From: an uncultured Planctomycetaceae bacterium | GTDB lineage: Bacteria; Planctomycetota; Planctomycetia; Pirellulales; Pirellulaceae | DNA: 10,721 nt | Direction of reading: 5' to 3' | NCBI GenBank assembly: GCA_903927685.1 | Contig: CAIYOB010001153.1 | Span: 1 to 10,721, forward strand | In this document: one piece after another, positions 1 through 5,972 of the stretch | How the letters are laid out: each line of letters starts with the position of its first letter | Position numbering within the stretch: position 1 is the stretch's first letter | Notes under the pieces: model-generated | The model's input: only the letters and a program-made list of their open reading frames with translations | Told to the model about the DNA's origin: nothing | Database searches by the model: none | Program-made: the position numbers and the translations under genes

Positions 1-564
1 CAGGAAGATCCCTTCGCTGGGCCAGATCCCGGCGGCATAGTACACGGTATCCTCCCAGACCACAGGACCGCCGCGGGCGGGCCAGCGGGACACCATCCGG
101 CCGTTGCCCAGGCACATCCGTGCGTTGGGGCCGCCGCGATGCGTCCACAGCACCCGCCCGTCCTCCAACGCCAGCGCGACGAGGCAGCCGTCGTCGCTGG
201 CCACGAAGATCCGATCCCGCCAGGCCGCAGGCGCAAACCGCACCGGCCCGCCGGCGAAATAATCCCACCGCACCTGGCCGGTGGCGGAATCCAGGGCCAG
301 CACGCGGTCGTCCGCACTGCTGCCGACGAGCACCATGTCCCCAAGAATGATCGGCTGGGCGGCGAAGTCGTACGTGATCCGCCCCGATTGCGGCCAGGCC
401 GGCGACGGCGCTGGAGCGCGATGAACCCACCGCAGGGCAAGGTTCGCGGGCAGCGAATCCGCCGTGTAGCCGCTCCGAGCCGCATCGGCCCGGTAGGCCG
501 GCCAGTCGCCGGCGTGGGAAGTGGAAGCGAACCAAGTCAACACCAACAGGGCGGTGAATCGCAT
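1..564 (-). CDS. Secreted PQQ-type beta-propeller repeat protein (C-terminus outside window)
   Basis: Translating the minus strand from the ATG at 564 gives 188 residues with no stop before the window edge, so the gene is partial at its 3' end. Residues 1-18 form a signal peptide (MRFTALLVLTWFASTSHA). Propeller-blade repeats follow: a strand 'MVLVGSSADDRVLALDSATG' near 77-96 ending in 'QVRWDYFAG', then 'RIFVASDDGCLVALALEDG' near 118-136 ending in 'RVLWTH'. The pattern of a hydrophobic strand, 'ALD..TG' turn and 'W' strand is the PQQ_2/PQQ_3 repeat found in BamB-like and quinoprotein-like propellers. The start is supported by GAGGA 7-8 bases upstream. It lies 15 bp after the epimerase-like gene, so it is probably the third gene of that operon. 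The PQQ repeat alone does not prove cofactor binding, and no enzymatic domain is visible in this part. Exported location and family are well supported; function is unknown. Confidence 0.85.
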   Translation of the reverse strand, partial: MRFTALLVLTWFASTSHAGDWPAYRADAARSGYTADSLPANLALRWVHRAPAPSPAWPQSGRITYDFAAQPIILGDMVLVGSSADDRVLALDSATGQVRWDYFAGGPVRFAPAAWRDRIFVASDDGCLVALALEDGRVLWTHRGGPNARMCLGNGRMVSRWPARGGPVVWEDTVYYAAGIWPSEGIFL

Positions 565-579
565 TCGGGAGTCCTCGCA

Positions 580-1392
580 CTAGTCCACGAACCGCCGCAT
601 GTAGTCGAGGCTGGCGCGGGCCAGCGTTTCCACGCCCGGCGTATAGTCGAAGACTTCGACCGAGACCCAGCCTTGATACTTGATCTCCTGCAGCGCGGCG
701 AAGATCGGCCCAAAGTCGACATTGCCCATCCCGGGACCGCGCCGATTCGGGTCGTTGGCGTGGAAGTGCTCGATCCACGGCGCACTGTCGCGGATGATGT
801 CCGGGATCGGCTTGGACTCCGTCGACATCGCCTTGACATCCAGGTGCAAACGGCAACGGGGCGAGTCGACCATCTGGGCCAACTGGACGCCCAACTCGGC
901 CGTCCGCAAGAAGTCGCCTTCTTCGGGCCCCAGCGGCTCGACGGCCAGCACGGCGTCGCACTCGTCCAGCGTCGGGACCACGCTCCGCAGCACATCGGCC
1001 GCGTAGGCCAACGCCTGGTCATGCGTGACCCCGGGCAGCAGATTCCGTTGCTTGGGCGAGCCCAGGACCAGAACGTGGCCGCCCAGATCCCGGCACAGGC
1101 GAACGAGTTCGGCCAGATACTCGCCGGTCCGCCGCCGCACGTCGGCCTCGGGGCTGGTCAGGTAATACCCTTCGGTAAAGGCCAGCAGCCAATGGAGTCC
1201 GACCACCGTCAACCCGGCAGCTTCGGCCTGCCGGCGAATCTCGCGCCGCCGCTCCGCCGAGATCTCGTAGGCGTTCTTGTGGATCGTGAACGGCGCGAAC
1301 TCGATCCCCGTGTAGCCGCATTCCCGGGCAAACGCAAAGGCCTTCTCAAACGGCCAGTCCTGAAACGTCTCGTTGCAGATGGCAAACTTCAT
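580..1392 (-). CDS. Sugar-phosphate isomerase/epimerase-like TIM-barrel protein (AP_endonuc_2 superfamily)
   Basis: A 270-residue cytoplasmic protein with no signal peptide, of the xylose-isomerase-like TIM-barrel superfamily (PF01261). The N-terminus 'MKFAICNETF' is a typical first strand, followed by 'CGYTGIEFAPF' (25-35). Likely metal ligands are E152 in 'VEPLGP', D185 in 'LHLDVKAM', H211 in 'EHFHAND' and E246 in 'VSVEVFD'. As I recall, these numbers equal the metal ligands of Pseudomonas D-tagatose 3-epimerase, where E152 and E246 are also the catalytic acid/base pair. A ketose epimerase or isomerase is therefore plausible, but the substrate cannot be read from sequence; an inosose dehydratase-type enzyme is the main alternative. 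The start at 1392 has a GAGGGAG motif about 9 bases upstream, inside the end of the preceding esterase gene. Only 4 bp separate the two genes, implying co-transcription and probably translational coupling. Confidence 0.9.
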   Translation of the reverse strand: MKFAICNETFQDWPFEKAFAFARECGYTGIEFAPFTIHKNAYEISAERRREIRRQAEAAGLTVVGLHWLLAFTEGYYLTSPEADVRRRTGEYLAELVRLCRDLGGHVLVLGSPKQRNLLPGVTHDQALAYAADVLRSVVPTLDECDAVLAVEPLGPEEGDFLRTAELGVQLAQMVDSPRCRLHLDVKAMSTESKPIPDIIRDSAPWIEHFHANDPNRRGPGMGNVDFGPIFAALQEIKYQGWVSVEVFDYTPGVETLARASLDYMRRFVD

Positions 1393-1396
1393 GGTT

Positions 1397-2332
1397 TCAC
1401 GCTCCCTCGTGCAGTTGCAGCATGGCTCGTCCCATCGCCTCGCCGATCAGGAAATAGGTTTCGGCGTTCGTGTTCCAGTGATAACCTTGGCCGCTGGGAG
1501 ATTGATCCTGCGGGCGCCAGAACGCCTTGGTGCCCACGAACGCCACGTTCCCGCGGAATTCCGGGTATTCGGCTACGGCGGCTTGAGCTTTCATCAGGGA
1601 CAGCGCCCTGGGATGGGTTTCCTCGGGGCCGTTCATGCCCGTTTCCGCGATCACAAACGGCAATTGCGCCGCACCCAGGTCCCGGCGAATGTCGCGGATA
1701 AAGTTGGCCAGATTCCGCTCGTACTCGTCGTTGAACGCCTGGTTGATGCGGTCATTCCAGCCCTGATGCCAGCCGAAGCCGGCCAGCTGGTAACCGCGCC
1801 CGCCGTACGCCGGGAACAAGTCGTCCAACTGCGACAGCACTTGCCGGGTCAATTGCACGACCTGCGTGTAGTTTGGTCCCACTTCGCCGCCGGAACTGGG
1901 CGGCCGAAAATCCTTGGCCAGGCTCTTGCCACCCCACGCACACTTGATCAGCAGCACCTGGCCGTCCAGCGCGTCGCCGACCACGGTTCCGAATCCCAAC
2001 TCCGGGCCGATGCGATCTTCACGGGCACCGTAGCCTGCAGTCAGCGAGCCGTGGCGTCCGAGGTACCAGATCCACACGTCGTCGCGTGTGGCCCACTTGC
2101 CGGTCACATCCACCAGGTGCCGGAAACGCTCGGCGGTCGCGGGATCTTTCACAAGGAATTCCAGGCTCCCGCGGCCCTCGTTGCGTTTCGGATCGGCCGG
2201 GATCAGGCCGTGGCCCTCCATGTTCGACTGGCCGGCCAGGACGAAGACCGGCAACGGCGGGGCCGCTGGCGCGGCGTGCGACCAAGCCATCAAGCTGAGC
2301 AGCAGCGAGAAGAGGGCGGCAAAGCGTCGCAT
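1397..2332 (-). CDS. Secreted SGNH-fold carbohydrate esterase, sialate O-acetylesterase (SASA) type
   Basis: A 311-residue protein with signal peptide 1-20 or so (MRRFAALFSLLLSLMAWSHA). The mature protein opens with 'VFVLAGQSNMEGHG', whose S36 is the expected nucleophile of the SASA/carbohydrate-esterase-6-like family (PF03629). The block 'GFGWHQGWND' (186-194) is the family's conserved W-x-Q-G region, and 'GYHWNTNAETYFLIG' near 283-297 supplies the likely catalytic H285. The family removes O-acetyl groups from sugars, such as sialic acid or plant and algal polysaccharides; the actual ester is not predictable. The frame stays open upstream to 2503, but those 57 codons run through the repeat cluster and look non-coding. 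The start at 2332 has GGAGG six bases upstream (2339-2343) and begins a proper signal peptide. First gene of the probable three-gene minus-strand operon. Confidence 0.88.
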   Translation of the reverse strand: MRRFAALFSLLLSLMAWSHAAPAAPPLPVFVLAGQSNMEGHGLIPADPKRNEGRGSLEFLVKDPATAERFRHLVDVTGKWATRDDVWIWYLGRHGSLTAGYGAREDRIGPELGFGTVVGDALDGQVLLIKCAWGGKSLAKDFRPPSSGGEVGPNYTQVVQLTRQVLSQLDDLFPAYGGRGYQLAGFGWHQGWNDRINQAFNDEYERNLANFIRDIRRDLGAAQLPFVIAETGMNGPEETHPRALSLMKAQAAVAEYPEFRGNVAFVGTKAFWRPQDQSPSGQGYHWNTNAETYFLIGEAMGRAMLQLHEGA

Positions 2333-2338
2333 CGGTAT

Positions 2339-2343
2339 CCTCC
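2339..2343 (-). promoter_or_regulatory. Ribosome binding site that fixes the esterase start
   Basis: GGAGG on the minus strand, six bases before the ATG at 2332. It decides for this start over the upstream in-frame one at 2503, which would add 57 residues with no signal peptide at the N-terminus. Confidence 0.75.
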
Positions 2344-2344
2344 G

Positions 2345-2367
2345 GTCGCCGCCGCGCCAGCGGCGAC
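2345..2367 (-). other. GC-rich stem-loop directly upstream of the esterase ribosome binding site
   Basis: GTCGCCG (2345-2351) pairs perfectly with CGGCGAC (2361-2367) around a 9-base loop. An alternative 6-bp stem with a GCCA loop is possible at 2350-2365. In the mRNA it would end one base before the GGAGG. There is no U tract, so it is not a standard terminator. It could affect ribosome access or simply reflect high GC content. Confidence 0.4.
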
Positions 2368-2391
2368 AGCATTCGGTGCTCGACCTACCCC

Positions 2392-2405
2392 CCGGACAGG
2401 TCCGG
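2392..2405. promoter_or_regulatory. 14-bp palindrome upstream of the esterase operon (possible operator)
   Basis: CCGGACAGGTCCGG has perfect 6-bp arms around AG. It lies 60 bp upstream of the esterase start, between the start and the repeat cluster, where an operator could sit. No regulator gene is present in the window and the half-site is short, so this is a candidate only. Confidence 0.3.
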
Positions 2406-2418
2406 CTTGCGGGCGATT

Positions 2419-2486
2419 GGAGTTCACGCTTCAGCGGGTCAGGCGGACGAAGTCCGCCGAAGACAACACGCTGAAGCGTGGACTCC
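2419..2486. repeat. Inverted repeat pair with nested hairpin (REP-pair-like)
   Basis: GGAGTTCACGCTTCAGCG (2419-2436) is the reverse complement of CGCTGAAGCGTGGACTCC (2469-2486) at 17 of 18 positions. The 32-bp spacer contains its own perfect 7-bp hairpin, GGCGGAC-GAA-GTCCGCC (2442-2458). The right arm is part of the first unit of the 34-bp tandem array. Two opposed palindromic units around a spacer resemble the paired REP elements (BIMEs) of enterobacteria. The structure could fold in RNA or as a cruciform. Confidence 0.75.
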
Positions 2487-2563
2487 GACGGGAATGTCTG
2501 CACGCTGGAGCGTGAACTCCAGCGCGAAAGACAACACGCTAAAGCGTGGACTCCAGCGGAATC
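2462..2563. repeat. Three tandem 34-bp palindromic repeat units
   Basis: Units occupy 2462-2495, 2496-2529 and 2530-2563 with exactly 34-bp spacing. Each contains the palindrome CACGCT-NN-AGCGTG (at 2467-2480, 2501-2514 and 2535-2548), whose two central bases differ (GA, GG, AA). It is followed by G(A/G)ACTCC. The outer two units share the start GACAACACGCT; the middle one has diverged there. Conservation of the arms with a changing centre fits selection or copying of a hairpin. The array ends at 2563, immediately before the stop codon of the cytochrome gene at 2564. In the cytochrome transcript it would form serial hairpins right after the stop and could protect or end the mRNA, although there is no U tract. 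Confidence 0.85.
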
Positions 2564-4498
2564 CTACAGCGACAGGACGAACTCGGCCAAGTCGTTGATC
2601 TCCTGCTCCGTCAGACCTTCGACGTCGCCCGACACGCTGCCGTGCTTGCCGTCCTTCAGCAGCGACTGAATCGTCATAAAGTGGCCGTCGTGCATGTACG
2701 GCGCCGTCCGCCAGCACTCGATCAGCGCCGGCGTGTCGAACTCGCTGGCCCGGTCGTACTGGCCCTTGGAGCCGACGTCGTGCAACTTGAGATCGGTGTA
2801 CAGCGGTTCCGGGTGGCAGCTGTGGCAGTCCAGGCGGTCGCTGAAGAACAGGGCCTTGCCACGTTCCGCCGCCTCGTTCAACTTGCCGTCCACCAGGTGC
2901 GGGCTGGTCACCGGCGTCAACGTTTTCAGGTACTCGTCGATCGCCACGGCGTCCTCTTCCGGACGCACGGCGAACTGGATGTGCGTAATGCCGGCCCGCA
3001 CCGCCGCTTCGGCCGACTCGCGCACGCCCTGGCTCATCGCCGGCGGGGTCTGGTGCACGTACAACATGCTCTTGTTGTTCTTGGGCGTGCCCAGGCCGTC
3101 GTTCAGCAGGTCCCAATTCAGCGAGTCGACGCGGGCGTCCGGATGGCAGCTTCCGCAGCTCTGCCAATGCTGGAAGCACAAGTCCGCATCGAAGAAGAAC
3201 ATCTCGCCCCGGCGCTGCACCGTCAATTGCGGTTCCGGTCCCAGCGGAATCAGCTTGACGGGATAGTACGATTTATCCTCCAAGTCCACGACGGTCACGA
3301 GATCGCTGAAATACACGGCCGTGTAGATCTTGGTGCCGATCACATCCAGTCCGCGCGGGCCGTTGACCAGCGGACCTTCGTCCTTGACCAGGCCCCACGG
3401 TCCGCCCCGCCGCAATTGAATCCGCCGCCGCAGATCGACCAGATATGCCAGGTCGTTCGGTACGTCCTCGACGGTTACGGACGAATAGCTGCCCTGCGTG
3501 TCGTAGCGCCCGGCGGCCTTGGCTTCGTCAATCGTCTTGGGCATGGCCTTCAGCTTGGCGATCAAACCCGGCGCGTCGATGACGCTCAATTCGTGCGTCG
3601 AGGCGTGACTCACGATAATCCACTTGCCGTCCGCCGTGGTCGCCACGGCCCACGGCACCGCGGCGCCCAAGTCGATGTCGTCCAGCAGAACGGTGTTCAG
3701 CAGCTTCTTTTCCGCCACATCAATCACGCTCAGCGCGTTGGTATTCATCCAGCCACGTTCCAACTGGGTCGTCGGCATCTGGTAGCGGGACAGGATATGG
3801 GCCACGTAGGCAAACGCGCCGTCCGGCGAAACGCAGACTTCGCGGACGCTTGAACTGCCGTTGGGCAGCCGGATCTTCGCGGTCTCCAACGAACCCGTGT
3901 CGATCACGGTCACTTCGGCGGCGACGTTGTAGGAATCCGCAGCGTCCACGGGCAGCATGTTGGTGACGAACACCAGGCTGCCGTTGGGCGTGACCGCGGA
4001 GCCGATGGGCTCGCGAATCGCCTTGACGCGGGCCGTCTCTTTGTTCGCTTCCAGATCGATCACCGACACATCGTTGTTGAACTGGTTGCAGACGAACAGC
4101 CGCTTGCCGCCCGGCAGCAGCACCGGAGCGCCCGGCGTGTGCCCGACCGGAATCGTCGCCGCGACTTGCCCGGCAGCCACGTCCACGACGCAAACCGTGC
4201 CTTGCACGCCGCCGCAAGTGACATACAGCTTGGCGCCGTCCGCTGCCACGGCCAATCCCGTCGGCTTGGCGGGACAAGCGATCGACTTGGTCACATTGCC
4301 GGCCGCTACGTCGACCACCAGAATCTGCCCCGCGTCCGCCGCTACGACGAATAGGCTCTTTCCATCCGGGGCGGCAACCACGTCCGTCGGGCCGACGTAC
4401 TTGCCGGCCTCGGCCGCCAGCAACACGGCGGGCACCAGGCAGCACCACGCTACGGCGGTGCACAGGGATCGGTTCACGACTCGCAAAGCAGCACTCAT
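2564..4498 (-). CDS. Exported beta-propeller / di-heme cytochrome c peroxidase-like fusion protein
   Basis: A 644-residue protein with a signal peptide ending near residue 29 ('LVPAVLLAA-EA'). Residues about 35-420 are YVTN/cytochrome-D1-like propeller blades: 'VVAAPDGKSLFVVAADAGQI', 'AVAADGAKLYVT', 'NQFNNDVSVIDL', 'NTNALSVIDVAEKKL', 'THELSVIDAPG' and 'YFSDLVTVVDL'. Two c-type haem motifs follow: CGSCH at 448-452 and CHSCH at 558-562. The last domain has 'RGKALFFSDRLDCHSCH' and 'TPALIECWRTAPYMHDGHF', the pattern of MauG/di-heme peroxidase-like proteins; M602 is a possible axial ligand. It probably acts in the periplasm in electron transfer or peroxide chemistry; the substrate is unknown. The frame extends upstream to 4750, but the ATG at 4498 has AGGAG seven bases before it, whereas the ATG at 4516 has none. 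It is transcribed away from aroB and ends against the repeat array. Confidence 0.9.
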   Translation of the reverse strand: MSAALRVVNRSLCTAVAWCCLVPAVLLAAEAGKYVGPTDVVAAPDGKSLFVVAADAGQILVVDVAAGNVTKSIACPAKPTGLAVAADGAKLYVTCGGVQGTVCVVDVAAGQVAATIPVGHTPGAPVLLPGGKRLFVCNQFNNDVSVIDLEANKETARVKAIREPIGSAVTPNGSLVFVTNMLPVDAADSYNVAAEVTVIDTGSLETAKIRLPNGSSSVREVCVSPDGAFAYVAHILSRYQMPTTQLERGWMNTNALSVIDVAEKKLLNTVLLDDIDLGAAVPWAVATTADGKWIIVSHASTHELSVIDAPGLIAKLKAMPKTIDEAKAAGRYDTQGSYSSVTVEDVPNDLAYLVDLRRRIQLRRGGPWGLVKDEGPLVNGPRGLDVIGTKIYTAVYFSDLVTVVDLEDKSYYPVKLIPLGPEPQLTVQRRGEMFFFDADLCFQHWQSCGSCHPDARVDSLNWDLLNDGLGTPKNNKSMLYVHQTPPAMSQGVRESAEAAVRAGITHIQFAVRPEEDAVAIDEYLKTLTPVTSPHLVDGKLNEAAERGKALFFSDRLDCHSCHPEPLYTDLKLHDVGSKGQYDRASEFDTPALIECWRTAPYMHDGHFMTIQSLLKDGKHGSVSGDVEGLTEQEINDLAEFVLSL

Positions 4499-4505
4499 GC
4501 GACGA

Positions 4506-4510
4506 CTCCT
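4506..4510 (-). promoter_or_regulatory. Ribosome binding site that fixes the cytochrome-fusion start
   Basis: AGGAG on the minus strand, seven bases upstream of the ATG at 4498. It overlaps the region just after an alternative in-frame ATG at 4516 and favours the shorter form. Confidence 0.7.
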
Positions 4511-4638
4511 ATTCATCGGGTCAGAAGGAAGCGTTAGGTAGGCCAAGCGGGATGAATCCAGCGGGCGTCGAAGCCGCGTTCGCGCCCGGGTCCACACCGA
4601 CCCGACGCGGCACGCTCCGTAAGCCGCCCCCATCCTAA

Positions 4639-4664
4639 CCGATCGGAAACTCGTTTCCGAGCGG
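4639..4664. promoter_or_regulatory. 18-bp palindrome in the divergent cytochrome/aroB intergenic region (candidate operator)
   Basis: TCGGAAACTCGTTTCCGA (4643-4660) has perfect 8-bp arms around TC. Allowing one mismatch (4642/4661), the arms extend by three more G-C pairs to 4639 and 4664. CGGAAA recurs directly at 4662-4667. It lies 141 bp upstream of the cytochrome start and about 110 bp upstream of aroB, a position suited to a dimeric regulator acting on either gene. No regulator is encoded nearby. The rest of 4499-4775 holds no gene; 4671-4745 is noticeably richer in A and T than its surroundings. Confidence 0.4.
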
Positions 4665-4734
4665 AAAGCGGACGTCTGGGTAGAAAATTTTGAAGAAACC
4701 GCAGCGCGATTGCAATACCCTGTGTCGGCAGTTT

Positions 4735-4743
4735 TGCTAAACT
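4735..4743 (+). promoter_or_regulatory. Possible extended -10 promoter element for aroB
   Basis: TGCTAAACT matches the extended -10 form (TG-N followed by a hexamer with 4 of 6 matches to TATAAT) within an A/T-rich stretch. A start site about 7 bases downstream would leave a short leader before the ATG at 4776. There is no convincing -35 at 17 bp, so the call is tentative. Confidence 0.25.
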
Positions 4744-4775
4744 CTGACACGACGACTTTGAATCCCGGAACGGAG

Positions 4776-5876
4776 ATGACTGCCTTGAACGAACCGCTGA
4801 CCGTCCACGTCCGCTTGAGCGAACGCAGCTACGACATCGCGATCGGCACCGGCAACCTGGCCCAAGCGGGACAATTCGCCGGCCAGTGCTGCCAACTGAC
4901 GCACGCGGTTGTGATCACGGACGCGAACGTGAGCGAGCCGCACGGCCGGTGTGTCGCCGACAGCTTGGCCGCGCAGGGCGTTCGCGTTAACGTCGAAATA
5001 CTCGCAGCGGGCGAGACCAGCAAGTCGGTGGCCAACGCGGATCGGCTGTGGAATCAGCTGCTGCAACACAAAGCGGATCGCAAGTCGGTCGTCGTTGCCG
5101 TCGGCGGCGGGGTCGTCGGTGATCTGGCGGGATTCATCGCCGCGACCTACGCCCGCGGCCTGCCGTTCCTCCAAGTGCCCACGACGTTGCTGGCCCACGT
5201 CGACAGCAGCGTGGGAGGCAAGGTGGGCGTGAATCTGCCGACCGCCAAGAACATGGTCGGCGCGTTCTGGCAGCCGCTGGGCGTCCTGATCGATACCGCG
5301 GTCCTGGACACCCTGCCCGCTCGCGAGTATCGCGCGGGCCTGGGCGAGGTGGTCAAGTACGGCGTGATCCTGGACGCCGAGTTCTTTGCGTATCTGGAAC
5401 AGCACGCAGACGACTTGAACGCGCGCATTCCCGAGGTCTTACGCTACGTCATCGCCCGCTGCTGCCGCTTGAAGGCGGACGTCGTCGAGCAGGACGAGCG
5501 CGAGACCACCGGACTGCGGGCCGTGCTGAATTACGGCCACACGTTCGCCCATGCGATCGAAGCCGAAGCCGGATACGGTCAATTCCTGCACGGCGAGGCG
5601 GTTTCGATCGGCATGCTGGCGGCGTCGCGACTGGCCGAACGTCTGGGCCGCGTAGACGCGTCCTTGACCGCGCGGCAGGACCGCCTGCTGCAGCGGCTCG
5701 GCTTGCCAACGGCACTGCCGGACCTGGACCCCGCGCTCCTGCTGGCGGCGATGCAATTGGACAAGAAAGTCGCTCACGGCCGGCTGCGGTTCGTCCTGCC
5801 GACCCGTATGGGAAATGTAGAACTGGTGGGCGATGTCCCTGAAGATGATGTCCTGGCCGTGCTTCGCGGGGTGTGA
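4776..5876 (+). CDS. aroB: 3-dehydroquinate synthase
   Basis: A 366-residue cytoplasmic enzyme converting DAHP (3-deoxy-D-arabino-heptulosonate 7-phosphate) to 3-dehydroquinate, the second step of the shikimate pathway to aromatic amino acids. The NAD-binding motif 'VVAVGGGVVGDLAGFIAATY' lies at 106-125. 'PTTLLAHVDSSVGGK' (135-149) and 'NLPTAKNMVGAFWQP' (153-167) are active-site blocks. Expected zinc ligands are present: E191 in 'GLGEVVKYG', H255 in 'YGHTFAHAIE' and H272 in 'LHGEAVSIGM'. The length matches the family (about 360). The frame is open from 4710, but the ATG at 4776 gives the usual N-terminus and has purine-rich GGAACGGAG just upstream, though at non-ideal spacing. No other shikimate gene is nearby. 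It is the only clear housekeeping gene here and may be co-transcribed with the downstream sulfatase, 96 bp away. Confidence 0.97.
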   Translation: MTALNEPLTVHVRLSERSYDIAIGTGNLAQAGQFAGQCCQLTHAVVITDANVSEPHGRCVADSLAAQGVRVNVEILAAGETSKSVANADRLWNQLLQHKADRKSVVVAVGGGVVGDLAGFIAATYARGLPFLQVPTTLLAHVDSSVGGKVGVNLPTAKNMVGAFWQPLGVLIDTAVLDTLPAREYRAGLGEVVKYGVILDAEFFAYLEQHADDLNARIPEVLRYVIARCCRLKADVVEQDERETTGLRAVLNYGHTFAHAIEAEAGYGQFLHGEAVSIGMLAASRLAERLGRVDASLTARQDRLLQRLGLPTALPDLDPALLLAAMQLDKKVAHGRLRFVLPTRMGNVELVGDVPEDDVLAVLRGV

Positions 5877-5879
5877 TCC

Positions 5880-5923
5880 TCCGCCGCCGAGGCGGATCCG
5901 GGGATGCCCGGGGGCAAACCCCG
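5880..5923 (+). terminator. Hairpins after aroB (weak terminator candidate)
   Basis: TCCGCC (5880-5885) pairs with GGCGGA (5891-5896) around GCCGA, starting four bases after the aroB stop. A second small stem, CGGGG-GCAAA-CCCCG, follows at 5909-5923. Neither has a T tract, so intrinsic termination is doubtful. No clear promoter for the sulfatase is visible between these and its start. Confidence 0.25.
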
Positions 5924-5961
5924 CGAGCCCCCAGCCCCAGCCGGATTCCATGTTATTTCTC

Positions 5962-5966
5962 GGGAG
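5962..5966 (+). promoter_or_regulatory. Ribosome binding site that fixes the sulfatase start
   Basis: GGGAG six bases before the ATG at 5973. It selects the start of the signal peptide over an in-frame start at 5904, whose extra 23 residues would precede the hydrophobic segment. Confidence 0.7.
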
Positions 5967-5972
5967 CCAATC

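Noticed and set aside
139..1701. A 520-codon plus-strand open frame across the epimerase-like and propeller genes
   Set aside because: It is antisense to two well-supported genes, has no recognisable domain and shows the Arg/Pro-rich composition of shadow frames.
2333..2503. An N-terminal extension of the esterase (57 residues)
   Set aside because: It is translated from the repeat cluster and would bury the signal peptide; the GGAGG at 2339-2343 supports the start at 2332.
2462..2563. A CRISPR array
   Set aside because: Units are 34 bp and directly adjacent, with no unique spacers, and no cas genes are present; the pattern is a tandem palindromic repeat.
2546..3853. A 435-codon plus-strand open frame inside the cytochrome-fusion gene
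   Set aside because: It is antisense to a gene with haem motifs and propeller repeats, and it starts inside the repeat array with no ribosome binding site.
4499..4750. An N-terminal extension of the cytochrome fusion (84 residues)
   Set aside because: The extension runs through the palindrome and the A/T-rich divergent promoter region, lacks a ribosome binding site, and would place the signal peptide internally.
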